Below are positions 50,878-58,240 of a stretch of DNA of 64,000 nucleotides, piece by piece (the first letter of the stretch is position 1; each line of letters starts with the position of its first letter). The position numbers were made by a program, and so were the translations under genes. The notes under the pieces are model-generated. The model had not been told where the DNA came from. It did not search any database and saw only the letters and a program-made list of their open reading frames with translations. Origin of the DNA: Kitasatospora cineracea (GTDB lineage: Bacteria; Actinomycetota; Actinomycetes; Streptomycetales; Streptomycetaceae); NCBI RefSeq assembly GCF_003751605.1, contig NZ_RJVJ01000001.1, positions 3,472,001 to 3,536,000 of the forward strand, written 5' to 3'.

Positions 50878-51711
50878 ATGAAACTGGTGTGGCAGATCCT
50901 GGCCGTGGTGCTGGCCTGCGCGATCGGCGGGCAGAGCGCCACCGCGGTCCAGGACAACCCGTGGCTCTCGCTCCTGGTGGGCGGCCTGGCGGCGGTGCTC
51001 GCGGTGGCCGTCTACCGGTGGGTCGTGGGGCGCACCGAGCAGCGCCCGGTCACCGAACTGGCCCCCCGGGGAGCGTCCCGGGCCCTGCTGCGGGGCCTGG
51101 TGATCGGGACGGTGATGTTCGGGTGCGTGATGGCGAACATCTACCTCCTCGGCGACTACCGGGTCCACGGCTTCGGTTCGCTGAGCGGGCCGATCGGGCT
51201 GGTCGGCTTCATGGCGGGCGCCGCCGTCACGGAGGAACTGATGTTCCGCGGCCTGCTCTTCCGGCTGGTGGAGCGCGGCCTCGGGACGTACGCCGCGCTG
51301 GCGCTGTCCGGCGTGCTGTTCGGCGCGGCCCACCTGTTCAACAAGGACGCCACCCTGGTGGGCGCCGCCGCCATCGCGGTCGAGGCCGGCGGCATGCTCG
51401 CCGCCGGGTACGCCGCCACCCGCTCGCTGTGGCTGCCGATCGGCCTGCACTTCGGCTGGAACTTCGCGGAGTCCGGCATCTTCGGCACCGAGGTCTCCGG
51501 CAACGGCAGCACGCACGGGCTGCTGGACGCCGCGACCTCGGGCTCCGCACTGGTCACCGGCGGCGAGTTCGGCCCGGAGGCCAGCGGGTACGCGGTGCTG
51601 TTCGGCGCGGTGATGATGGCCGTCTTCCTGCGACTGGCCCACCGGCGCGGCCGCATCGTCCCCCGGCGGCAGGCCGGGCGCGTCAACGCGCTGGCTACAC
51701 TCGCCCGGTGA
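50878..51711 (+). CDS. CPBP-family intramembrane metalloprotease
   Basis: A 277-residue membrane protein of the CAAX protease / bacteriocin-processing (CPBP, Abi) family. Six or seven hydrophobic segments are visible. Motif 1 is TEELMFRGLLFR (the EExxxR set), motif 2 FGAAHLF supplies His, and motif 3 LHFGWNF gives the last histidine and Asn. These residues form the metal and active site. Family members cleave prenylated or small peptides, or act as immunity proteins; substrate is unknown. The ATG at 50878 has GAGGGAAG upstream. The stop overlaps the start of the histidine kinase gene, so the protease is linked to that two-component system. Confidence 0.9.
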   Translation: MKLVWQILAVVLACAIGGQSATAVQDNPWLSLLVGGLAAVLAVAVYRWVVGRTEQRPVTELAPRGASRALLRGLVIGTVMFGCVMANIYLLGDYRVHGFGSLSGPIGLVGFMAGAAVTEELMFRGLLFRLVERGLGTYAALALSGVLFGAAHLFNKDATLVGAAAIAVEAGGMLAAGYAATRSLWLPIGLHFGWNFAESGIFGTEVSGNGSTHGLLDAATSGSALVTGGEFGPEASGYAVLFGAVMMAVFLRLAHRRGRIVPRRQAGRVNALATLAR

Positions 51712-52883
51712 TGAGCCTTCAGCGGGTCGGCCGGACGTGGCTCGGACTCCACGTCACCCTGCGCGACCTCCCGTTCGGGGCCCTGCTGGTCGCCGCCTCG
51801 TTCGTCCCGGCGCTGCGCGGCAACGGAACGGAGCTCGGCGACCTGCCGACCCGCGCCTTCGACGCGCTCGCCGTCCTGGCCGTCGGGACCGAGGGCCTCT
51901 CCCTCGTGCTGCGCCGGCACCGGCCGGCCGTCAGCCTGGCCCTGGTGGCGGCCGGCTTCGCCCTCGACCAGCTGCGCGGCTACCACTCACTGGCCGGCAC
52001 CGCCCTGCCGCTCGCGCTGATCAGCGCGGGCTCCCACCTGGAACGGCACCGGCGCACCGCCGTGGTCCTGCTCTCCGCGGCGTACCCGCCGCTGGCGGTG
52101 GCGCTCACCCGGCTCGGCTCCGGCACCGAGACGCCGACCGGGTTCGCCACCTTCTACCTGGTGCTCGCGGCGGCCTGGGGAGCCGGGGCGTGGCTGCGCT
52201 CCACCCGGGCCGCGGAGGACGGGCGCCGCGAGGCCGTCGCCGCCGAGGTCCGGGCCGCCGAACGCGCCCGCATCGCCCGGGAGTTGCACGACGTGGTGAC
52301 CCACCACGTGACCGCGATGGTGATCCAGGCCGAGGCCGCCCGCTACCTGACCGCCGACCCCGGGCGGCTCGAGCAGTCGCTGACCGCCGTCAGCGACACC
52401 GGCCGGCTCGCCATCGCCGACCTGCGCCACCTGCTGGACCTGCTCCACCCCGGCCACGGCACCGGCCCGGCGGCGGGCGCGGAGCCCAGGACACCGGTCG
52501 TCGGCCGGGTCCGCACCCTGGTCGAGCAGACCCGCCGGGCCGGACAGCCCGTCGAGTTCACCGAACAGGGCACCCCGTCGGCCCCGGCCGGCAGCGCCGA
52601 CCTGGTCGTCCACCGGGTGGTGCAGGAATCGCTCACCAACGCCCTCAAGTACGCTCACGGCAGCCGGACTTCGGTACGGATACGGTACGGCGGAGAGGGG
52701 ATCACCGTGGAGGTCAGCACGGACGGCACCGGCACCCGGGCCGCCGTCGCCACCGGCGGCGGACGGGGCCTGGCGGGCCTGCGCGAGCGCGTCGACGTCC
52801 TGGGCGGCGAGTTCAGCGCCGGGCCGGAACCCGACGGCGGCTTCACCGTCCGGGCGCACCTCCCCGCCGGGGCCGCCGCGTGA
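51711..52883 (+). CDS. Sensor histidine kinase (HisKA_3 type)
   Basis: A 390-residue kinase of the NarL-partner class. The first 150 residues hold four or five membrane helices with short loops. The phosphoacceptor helix is RIARELHDVVTHHVTAMVIQ, with His in ELHDVV. The ATPase domain is HATPase_c with VHRVVQESLTNALKYAHG (N box) and GGRGLAGLRERVDVLGG (G box). The ATG shares a base with the stop of the protease gene. A TACACT box at 51696-51701 followed six bases later by GTG (51708) would also allow a leaderless start two residues earlier. The response regulator follows with a 4-base overlap. The signal is unknown. Confidence 0.93.
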   Translation: MSLQRVGRTWLGLHVTLRDLPFGALLVAASFVPALRGNGTELGDLPTRAFDALAVLAVGTEGLSLVLRRHRPAVSLALVAAGFALDQLRGYHSLAGTALPLALISAGSHLERHRRTAVVLLSAAYPPLAVALTRLGSGTETPTGFATFYLVLAAAWGAGAWLRSTRAAEDGRREAVAAEVRAAERARIARELHDVVTHHVTAMVIQAEAARYLTADPGRLEQSLTAVSDTGRLAIADLRHLLDLLHPGHGTGPAAGAEPRTPVVGRVRTLVEQTRRAGQPVEFTEQGTPSAPAGSADLVVHRVVQESLTNALKYAHGSRTSVRIRYGGEGITVEVSTDGTGTRAAVATGGGRGLAGLRERVDVLGGEFSAGPEPDGGFTVRAHLPAGAAA

Positions 52884-53539
52884 GCGCGCCGATCCGGGTC
52901 CTGGTCTGCGACGACCAACTGCTGGTCCGCACCGGCCTGGTCACCATCATCGGCGCCCAGCCCGACATGGAGGTCGCGGGCGAGTGCGGGGACGGGCGCA
53001 CCGGCGTCGAACTCGCCCGCGCGCTACGGCCCGACGTCGTCGTGATGGACATCCGGATGCCGGTCCTCGACGGACTCGAAGCCACCCGCCTGCTGGCCGG
53101 CATCGCCGTGCCCGACCCGGTCAAGGTCCTCGTGGCGACCACGTTCAACCTCGACGAGTACGTGTACGAGGCCCTGCGCGTCGGCGCCAGCGGCTTCCTC
53201 CTCAAGGACGCGCCCCCGGACCGGCTGCTGCACGGCATCCGCACCGTGGCCGGCGGAGCGGCCCTCCTCGACCCCGACGTGACCCGCCGGCTCGTCGGGC
53301 ACTACGCCGCCCGGATCCGCCCCGTCGGCGACCCCTCCCGGGACATCCCGCTCACCCCCCGCGAACTCGAGGTCCTCCGGCTGCTCGCGGACGGCCTCTC
53401 CAACAGCGAGATCGCCGCGGCCCTCGTCATCAGCCAGGAGACCGTCAAGACCTTCGTCTCCCGCATCCTCACCAAACTCCAGCTCCGCGACCGCGTCCAG
53501 GCCGTCGTCTACGCCTACCGCCACGGGCTGGCGGCCTGA
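52880..53539 (+). CDS. LuxR-type response regulator
   Basis: A 219-residue regulator of the NarL family. The receiver domain (about 6-120) has DDQ near the start, the phosphorylated Asp in VVMDIRMPVLDG, a Thr in VATTFNLDEYVYEALR and Lys in GFLLKDAPPDRLL. The C-terminal DNA-binding domain is LTPRELEVLRLLADGLSNSE followed by ISQETVKTFVSRILTKL. It is translated by coupling with the kinase gene (GTGA overlap), so the two work as a pair. Target genes cannot be named; the protease gene of the same operon is one candidate. Confidence 0.95.
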   Translation: MSAPIRVLVCDDQLLVRTGLVTIIGAQPDMEVAGECGDGRTGVELARALRPDVVVMDIRMPVLDGLEATRLLAGIAVPDPVKVLVATTFNLDEYVYEALRVGASGFLLKDAPPDRLLHGIRTVAGGAALLDPDVTRRLVGHYAARIRPVGDPSRDIPLTPRELEVLRLLADGLSNSEIAAALVISQETVKTFVSRILTKLQLRDRVQAVVYAYRHGLAA

Positions 53540-53546
53540 ACCGCCG

Positions 53547-53593
53547 CGCCGTCAGGCGGTGCGGGCGGCAGTCGTGTCGGTGGCTGCCGCGGC
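53547..53593. repeat. 47-bp direct repeat, left copy
   Basis: Identical over 47 bases to 54036-54082, which is the 3' end of the chelatase gene plus five downstream bases. This left copy begins eight bases past the response regulator stop and is a fragment with no complete gene. The two copies are 489 bases apart and enclose one small gene. Confidence 0.95.
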
Positions 53594-53736
53594 GGCCACC
53601 CGCTACTACCTGCCACCGTGATCCGCGCCGACCACAACAGGGCCCGGTTCGCAGATCACCGCAGGCGTAGCATCGGGGACCGGCTTCCCCGCGGTGGCGG
53701 TAGGAACCCGGCGGACAAGAGAGAGCGACGTGCGGA

Positions 53737-53967
53737 ATGGACTTCGAGGAGCTGGAACGTGACCTGCCGGCGGCGGTGACGCTGCAGGAGGCTTACCGAG
53801 CGGCGTTCTACATGGTCGAGCAGTACATCTCGCTCGAGAAGAACCCCGACGAAGGGCTGATCCTCCTTCTTCACTATCTGGACTCCGACCCAGCCAGGTG
53901 GGAGGACTGGCTGCTCTCCGTGCAAAGGGGACTCAAGGATCCCGAGACGGTGGACCCGCACCGGTAG
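53737..53967 (+). CDS. Small acidic protein between direct repeats
   Basis: A 76-residue protein, rich in Glu, Asp and Leu, that I do not recognise: it starts MDFEELERDLPAAV and ends with a Trp-bearing segment ARWEDWLLSVQRGL. The fold looks all-helical. Codon third positions are clearly less G/C-biased than in surrounding genes (for example CTT, CTA-class and GAA codons), which suggests recent arrival. It is the only frame in the segment between two 47-bp direct repeats. Small helical proteins of this type are often immunity or antitoxin proteins, but nothing in the sequence proves it. The ribosome site is weak, with GAGAG about 13 bases upstream. Confidence 0.6.
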   Translation: MDFEELERDLPAAVTLQEAYRAAFYMVEQYISLEKNPDEGLILLLHYLDSDPARWEDWLLSVQRGLKDPETVDPHR

Positions 53968-54035
53968 GCCCGCAGACACGGCCTCCGGCCCGTTCGCTGT
54001 CCAGCTGATGCGAGAAGACGGACGAAGCGGTGGCA

Positions 54036-54082
54036 CGCCGTCAGGCGGTGCGGGCGGCAGTCGTGTCGGTGGCTGCCGCGGC
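54036..54082. repeat. 47-bp direct repeat, right copy
   Basis: Covers the last 14 codons of the chelatase gene, including the stop codon, and five bases beyond it. It is the functional, presumably original copy, since it continues into the intact gene; the left copy at 53547-53593 ends abruptly. Confidence 0.95.
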
Positions 54083-54805
54083 TTCGGTGTGGCGGGTGAG
54101 GAGGAGGCGGGCCAGTTCGGGGGCGGCGCCGAGGACCGGGGCGAGGTGGTCGGCGGCGGCGGTCGTCGCGGCGGTGGCGATCCGGTCGGGGAGGAGGCCG
54201 GGGGCCAGCAGGTAGGGGGCGACGGCGGTGGTGCGGACGGCCGGGACGGTGCGGAGTTCGGCCAGGGCGTCCGGGACGGTCGGGGTGGTCGCGGAGGCGT
54301 AGGCGGTGGTGACGGCGGCCCAGCCCCGGGTGCGGCGCCACTCGGCGGCCACCGCGCGGGTGGTGGCGTTGGCGGCCGGGTCGGAGGAGCCGGCGGCGGC
54401 CAGCACCACGCCGGTGCGGGCCCGGACGGCTGGGTCGGCGACGTCCAGGCCGGTCTCGGCGAGCCGGCGGTCCAGGGCGGCCAGCAGCAGCGGGGAGGGC
54501 CCGAGGACGTCCGCGACGGGGATCGACGAGCCGGCGGCGCGCAGGGCGGCCGGGATGTCGTGCTTGGCGTGGAACGCGCGGTTCAGCAGCAGCGGGACGG
54601 CGATCGCGCCGGTCAGGCGCGGGGCGACCTGGGCGATCCGCGGGGCGCAGTGGTCCAGGTAGGCGGTGGTGACGGGCAGGCGCGGGGCCAGGGCGCGGAC
54701 GGCGTCGGCGAGGGCCTCGACGGTGGCGGCGTGGCGGGGGTCGCGGGAGCCGTGCGCGAGGAGGAGCAGCGGCGGGACGGGCGTGCGGCGCGCGGGGGCG
54801 GGCAC
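54041..54805 (-). CDS. Sirohydrochlorin chelatase (CbiX/SirB family)
   Basis: Inserts iron (or cobalt) into sirohydrochlorin, here most likely to make siroheme for the sulfite reductase of the same locus. The protein has about 254 residues, consistent with two tandem CbiX-type halves. The first half starts LLLLAHGSRDPRHAATVEAL, with the metal-binding His in AHGSRD, and has VPLLLNRAFHAKHDIP. The second has VLAAAGSSDPAANATT and APYLLAPGLLPDRI. I chose the GTG at 54805 just before the first domain. The frame is open to an ATG at 55015, but that extension is made of an intergenic repeat. The 3' end is duplicated 489 bases away. Confidence 0.85.
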   Translation of the reverse strand: MPAPARRTPVPPLLLLAHGSRDPRHAATVEALADAVRALAPRLPVTTAYLDHCAPRIAQVAPRLTGAIAVPLLLNRAFHAKHDIPAALRAAGSSIPVADVLGPSPLLLAALDRRLAETGLDVADPAVRARTGVVLAAAGSSDPAANATTRAVAAEWRRTRGWAAVTTAYASATTPTVPDALAELRTVPAVRTTAVAPYLLAPGLLPDRIATAATTAAADHLAPVLGAAPELARLLLTRHTEAAAATDTTAARTA

Positions 54806-54833
54806 GGCGCCCGGCTGCGGGTGGTGGTCTTCC

Positions 54834-54997
54834 GCTGCGCGCAGTTCCCCGCGCCCCTGGCGGGGCGGGGGGTTGCTGCTGGGCTGCTGACGAAGAGCAG
54901 GGGCGCCGGGCAGGGCCAGGTCGCTGCGCTCCTGGCGGGGCGGGGAGAGGGGATGCGGCCGGGCCCCGCGCCCCTGGTGGGGCGCGGGGGTGCTGCG
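54834..54997. repeat. Intergenic palindromic repeats, three copies
   Basis: Three related units (54834-54878, 54923-54946, 54963-54997) share cores such as CCCCGCGCCCCTGGCGGGGC and each can fold into a G+C hairpin. The same type of element is scattered between genes of many streptomycetes. They lie between the permease stop and the chelatase domain and would be in the reading frame of a longer chelatase, which argues against that longer start. Confidence 0.7.
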
Positions 54998-55019
54998 TTC
55001 CGGGCTGGGGGACATGGGG

Positions 55020-55925
55020 TCAGCGGGAGTTGACGAGGAGGCCGCGGCTGCGCAGGACGCGGCGCTCCAGCGGGGAGAAGAAGAGCAGGTCGATGGCGAC
55101 GCCGACGAACAGGATCAGCAGGATGCCGAGCAGGACGCCGGACATGTTGGAGAACTCGCGCTGGTTCTCCAGGTAGCGGCCGAGGCCGAGGCCCAGGTCG
55201 GGGGAGGCGGCGATGAGTTCGGCGGCCATCAGGGAGCGCCAGGAGAAGGCCCAGCCCTGCTTGAGTCCGGCCAGGTAGCCGGGCAGCGCGGCGGGCAGCA
55301 GGACGTGGCGGGCGCCGCGCAGGCCGGTCGCGCCGAGGGTCTGGCCGGCCCGCAGGTAGATCGGCGGGACCTGGTCGATGCCGCTGATCAGGCCGTTGGC
55401 GATGGACGGGACGGCGCCGAGCAGGATGACCGCGTACATCGCGGAGTTGGTGATGCCGAGCCAGATGATCGCGGCGGGCACCCAGGCCACCGAGGGCAGC
55501 GACTGCAGGCCGGAGAGGACCGGGCCGAGCGCGGCCCGCACCGGCTTGATCCGGGCGACGACCAGGCCGATCGGGGTGCCGATGACGACGGACAGCACGA
55601 AGCCGGACAGGCCGCGCCAGACGCTGGTCCAGATGATCGAGAACAGCGTTCCGGCGTACCAGAGTTCGGTGAGCGAGTGCCAGACGTCGGAGGGGCTGGG
55701 GAGCTTGTCGGGGGTGGTGAGTTCGAGGCTGTAGGCGAGCTGCCAGACGGCCAGGACCAGCACCGCGCCGAGGACGGGCGGCAGGACCTTCTGGCGCAGC
55801 ACCACGGAGAGCGGGGTGCGCTGCGCCTGGACGGTCTCCAGGGCGTCGAGGCCGGCCTCGACGCTCGCGCTGTCGGCGGACTCGTCCTTGGCGGGGGGAG
55901 CGGCGGCGGTGTCAGTGCTGGACAT
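55020..55925 (-). CDS. Sulfonate/nitrate-type ABC transporter permease (SsuC-like)
   Basis: Inner membrane permease of 301 residues. A 45-residue acidic cytoplasmic start is followed by six hydrophobic segments, including PVLGAVLVLAVWQLAYSLEL and IWTSVWRGLSGFVLSVVIG. The ATPase-contact (EAA) loop appears as RAGQTLGATGLRGARHVLLP. The order SBP, ATPase, permease and the adjacent sulfate-assimilation genes point to aliphatic sulfonates or taurine. The ATG at 55925 lies 14 bases inside the ATPase gene, with GGGGAG upstream. Nitrate or another anion is possible from sequence alone. Confidence 0.9.
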   Translation of the reverse strand: MSSTDTAAAPPAKDESADSASVEAGLDALETVQAQRTPLSVVLRQKVLPPVLGAVLVLAVWQLAYSLELTTPDKLPSPSDVWHSLTELWYAGTLFSIIWTSVWRGLSGFVLSVVIGTPIGLVVARIKPVRAALGPVLSGLQSLPSVAWVPAAIIWLGITNSAMYAVILLGAVPSIANGLISGIDQVPPIYLRAGQTLGATGLRGARHVLLPAALPGYLAGLKQGWAFSWRSLMAAELIAASPDLGLGLGRYLENQREFSNMSGVLLGILLILFVGVAIDLLFFSPLERRVLRSRGLLVNSR

Positions 55926-56715
55926 GGCGGCGGATCTCCCCACGCAGTTCTTCGGTGATCTCGATGGACAGATCCGCGACCCCGGCGGACTCGATGCGGC
56001 GCGGCTGCGGCAGGTCGATGCGCCACTCCTTGGCGACCCGGCCGGGGCGGGAGGAGAGCAGCACGACGCGCTGGGCGAGGCGGACGGCCTCGCGGACGTT
56101 GTGGGTGACGAACAGGACGGCGAGCTGCTTCTCCGCCCAGATCCGGGTGATCTCGTCGTGCAGGACGTCGCGGGTGATGGCGTCGAGCGCGGCGAACGGC
56201 TCGTCCATCAGGAGCACCTGGGAGCCCTGGGCGAGCGAGCGGGCCAGGGCGACGCGCTGGCGCATGCCGCCGGACAGCTCGTGGACGCGCTTCTTGTAGG
56301 AGCCCTTGAGGCGGACCAGTTCGAGCAGCCGCTCGGCCTCGGGGCGGCGCTCCTCCTTGGGGACGCCGGCCAGGCGCAGCGCGAGTTCGATGTTGCGGCC
56401 CGCGGTGAGCCAGGGGAACAGGGCGTGGTCCTGGAACATCAGGGCGGGTCGGCCGCCGGGCACCTCGATGGTGCCGGAGGTCGGCCGGTCCAGGCCGGCC
56501 ACCAGGTTGAGCAGGGTGGACTTGCCGCAGCCGGAGGCACCGAGCAGGGTGACGAACTCGCCGGGTGCGACGGTGAGGTTGATGTCCTCCAGCACCGGCG
56601 CGGCGGTGCCGGGGCGGCCGAAGGTCTTGTGCACGTGCGAGATCCGGACGGCGGTGCCGGCGTCCGGGCGGCCCGTGCCGGGGGCGTCGGGCGAGGTGGT
56701 CAGTGCCGTGGTCAC
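55912..56715 (-). CDS. Sulfonate/nitrate-type ABC transporter ATPase (SsuB-like)
   Basis: ATP-binding subunit of 267 residues. Walker A is GASGCGKSTLL, the Q loop is in ALMFQDHALFPWL, the signature is LSGGMRQRVALARSL, Walker B is LLMDEPFAALD and the H loop is VTHNVREA. The QDHALFPW form is typical of the nitrate/sulfonate/taurine family. The GTG at 56715 has a perfect AGGAGG six bases upstream, stronger than neighbours. The gene lies between the binding protein and the permease, and a 14-bp hairpin stands before it. Confidence 0.93.
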   Translation of the reverse strand: MTTALTTSPDAPGTGRPDAGTAVRISHVHKTFGRPGTAAPVLEDINLTVAPGEFVTLLGASGCGKSTLLNLVAGLDRPTSGTIEVPGGRPALMFQDHALFPWLTAGRNIELALRLAGVPKEERRPEAERLLELVRLKGSYKKRVHELSGGMRQRVALARSLAQGSQVLLMDEPFAALDAITRDVLHDEITRIWAEKQLAVLFVTHNVREAVRLAQRVVLLSSRPGRVAKEWRIDLPQPRRIESAGVADLSIEITEELRGEIRRHVQH

Positions 56716-56772
56716 GGGCACCTCCTGCGGGTGTGGTTCCGGGCAGGGACGGGATCGGTGTCCGGGGTCCGG

Positions 56773-56818
56773 CCCCGCGCCCGCCCGGTGAGTGGGCATC
56801 GGGTGGGCGGGCGCGGGG
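56773..56818 (-). terminator. Hairpin between binding-protein and ATPase genes
   Basis: CCCCGCGCCCGCCC at 56773-56786 pairs perfectly with GGGCGGGCGCGGGG at 56805-56818, an all-G+C 14-bp stem with an 18-base loop. Further pairing GTCCG/CGGAC lies outside it. Its place after the binding-protein stop suggests partial termination or protection of the upstream message. Confidence 0.65.
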
Positions 56819-56843
56819 CGCGGACCTCGGGGCCTGGGAGGAC

Positions 56844-58013
56844 TTACTCGGTGCCCAGACCGGCGTCGGCGACGGCGGGCTGGTTGTTCTCCTTCAGCAC
56901 CTTGTTGAGCAGGGTCAGGTCGTAGATCCCGGCCAGGTTGGCCCCCGCGCCAGCGGAACTGGAACGGGGCAGCTTGAGCAGGCCGGCGGTGACGGCGTGG
57001 TCGGCCTCGGCCTGCAGGGTGTTCGCCAGCGGGTCGTCGATGAAGTCGATGTCCTGCCAGGCCGGGTCGAGGATCGAGGCGTCCAGCGCGTTGCCCGCGT
57101 CGGCCTTGATCTGGGCGTTGGCGACGTCCTTGGCCTGGGCGGGGTTGGCCTTGATCCAGGCGTTGGTCTTCACCGAGCCGCGCAGCACGGCCTCCACCAC
57201 GTCCGGGTGCTCCTTGAGGAACTTCTGCGAGACGACGAGGTTGGTGATGACGAACTTCTTGTCCGGCCAGACGTCCTTCTCGTTGAGCAGGACCTTCGCG
57301 CCGAGGGTGACCAGCTTGGAGGCGGTCGGCTCGGGCACCCACGCGCCGTCGACGGAGCCGGACTTGTACGCGTCGGGGGTGACCTTGTTGTCGGTGCGCA
57401 GCACCTTCACGTCGCCGTCGCCGGTCTGGGCGTCGACCTTGTAGCCCTTCTCGGCCAGGTAGTTGAGCAGGGCGACGTCCTGGGTGTTGCCGAGCTGCGG
57501 GGTGGCGATCCTCTTGCCCTTGAGGTCGTCCAGGGTCTTGATCCTGTCCGGGTTGACGACCAGCTTGACGCCGCCGGAGGCCGAACCGCTGATGATCTTC
57601 AGGGACTTGCCGCCGGACTGGGTGTAGCCGTTGATCGACGGGGAGGGGCCGATCCAGCCGATGTCGATCGAGCCGGCGTTCAGCGCCTCGATCTCGGCCG
57701 GGCCGGCGTTGAAGACCTGGGTCTTGATCCGGGTGCCGCCCAGCTCCTGCTGGATGATGCCCTGCTTGAGGCCGACCAGCGCGGTGCCGTGGGTGAGGTT
57801 GGCGAAGTAGCCGATCTTCACGGTGTCCACGGAGAGCTTCGCGCCGCTCGCGGACGGCTTGGCGGAGGAGTCGTCCTCGCTCTTGGAGCCGTAGCCGCAG
57901 GCCGAGAGCAGGCCGGCGGCGGTCAGCACGGCGACGGCCGCCACGGCGGCGCGTCTGATCCGGCCCGCGCGGGGGCGTGCGGAGGTATGGGGGGGCTGAG
58001 AGCTCGGTGCCAT
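56844..58013 (-). CDS. Sulfonate/nitrate-type ABC transporter binding lipoprotein (SsuA-like)
   Basis: Solute receptor of 389 residues. A basic start (ARPRAGRIRRAAV), hydrophobic core and the lipobox LLSAC place lipid on Cys39. The mature part begins VKIGYFANLTHGTALVGL, the usual start of NMT1/SsuA-type binding proteins, followed by IDIGWIGPSPSINGY and VDGAWVPEPTASKLV, which line the ligand cleft. It is the first gene of the transporter set and follows the cys genes on the same strand. Sulfonates are the likely ligand because of the locus; nitrate and taurine are alternatives. I used the ATG at 58013; the frame is open further upstream but without homology. Confidence 0.92.
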   Translation of the reverse strand: MAPSSQPPHTSARPRAGRIRRAAVAAVAVLTAAGLLSACGYGSKSEDDSSAKPSASGAKLSVDTVKIGYFANLTHGTALVGLKQGIIQQELGGTRIKTQVFNAGPAEIEALNAGSIDIGWIGPSPSINGYTQSGGKSLKIISGSASGGVKLVVNPDRIKTLDDLKGKRIATPQLGNTQDVALLNYLAEKGYKVDAQTGDGDVKVLRTDNKVTPDAYKSGSVDGAWVPEPTASKLVTLGAKVLLNEKDVWPDKKFVITNLVVSQKFLKEHPDVVEAVLRGSVKTNAWIKANPAQAKDVANAQIKADAGNALDASILDPAWQDIDFIDDPLANTLQAEADHAVTAGLLKLPRSSSAGAGANLAGIYDLTLLNKVLKENNQPAVADAGLGTE

Positions 58014-58117
58014 GAGAGGTGTCCCGTTCGATGGGGGAGGAATGGTCGTGCCTGACCGGGGCCGGGCCGCCTCCGCCGTGCCTGCTGTGGGGAGGAACGG
58101 CGGCGTGCGGGCCCGGT

Positions 58118-58140
58118 GACAGGGGCTCAGCGCCCCTGTC
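58118..58140 (-). terminator. Hairpin at the end of the cys operon
   Basis: GACAGGGGC at 58118-58126 pairs with GCCCCTGTC at 58132-58140 around TCAGC. It lies about 100 bases past the cysN stop and directly before the transporter genes, so it probably divides the cys operon from the transporter operon. The stop codon of the possible 37-residue frame is in the loop. Confidence 0.55.
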
Positions 58141-58240
58141 CGCCCCCACATCGCGTCAGGCCGCCCTGGCCGCTGCCGAGGACGCCGCTGCCGATGCGGC
58201 CGCCTTCCTTGTCCATGCCCGAGAACGCCTCGCTGGGCAT
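58127..58240 (-). CDS. Possible small peptide coupled to cysN
   Basis: A frame of 37 residues starts with an ATG whose A is the last base of the cysN stop (TGATG), so it could be translated by coupling. The peptide starts MPSEAFSGMDKEGGRIG and is Gly-rich with one Cys near the end. I know no family for it. The frame ends inside a hairpin. It may only be spacer DNA. Confidence 0.25.
   Translation of the reverse strand: MPSEAFSGMDKEGGRIGSGVLGSGQGGLTRCGGGQGR

Noticed and set aside
50827..50878. An earlier ATG for the CPBP protease
   Set aside because: The extra 17 residues are basic and Pro-rich, and the ATG at 50878 has a better ribosome site and starts at the first membrane helix.
53737..53967. 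Naming the 76-residue protein as a contact-dependent-inhibition immunity protein
   Set aside because: Size and acidity fit, but no toxin gene or family motif is present.
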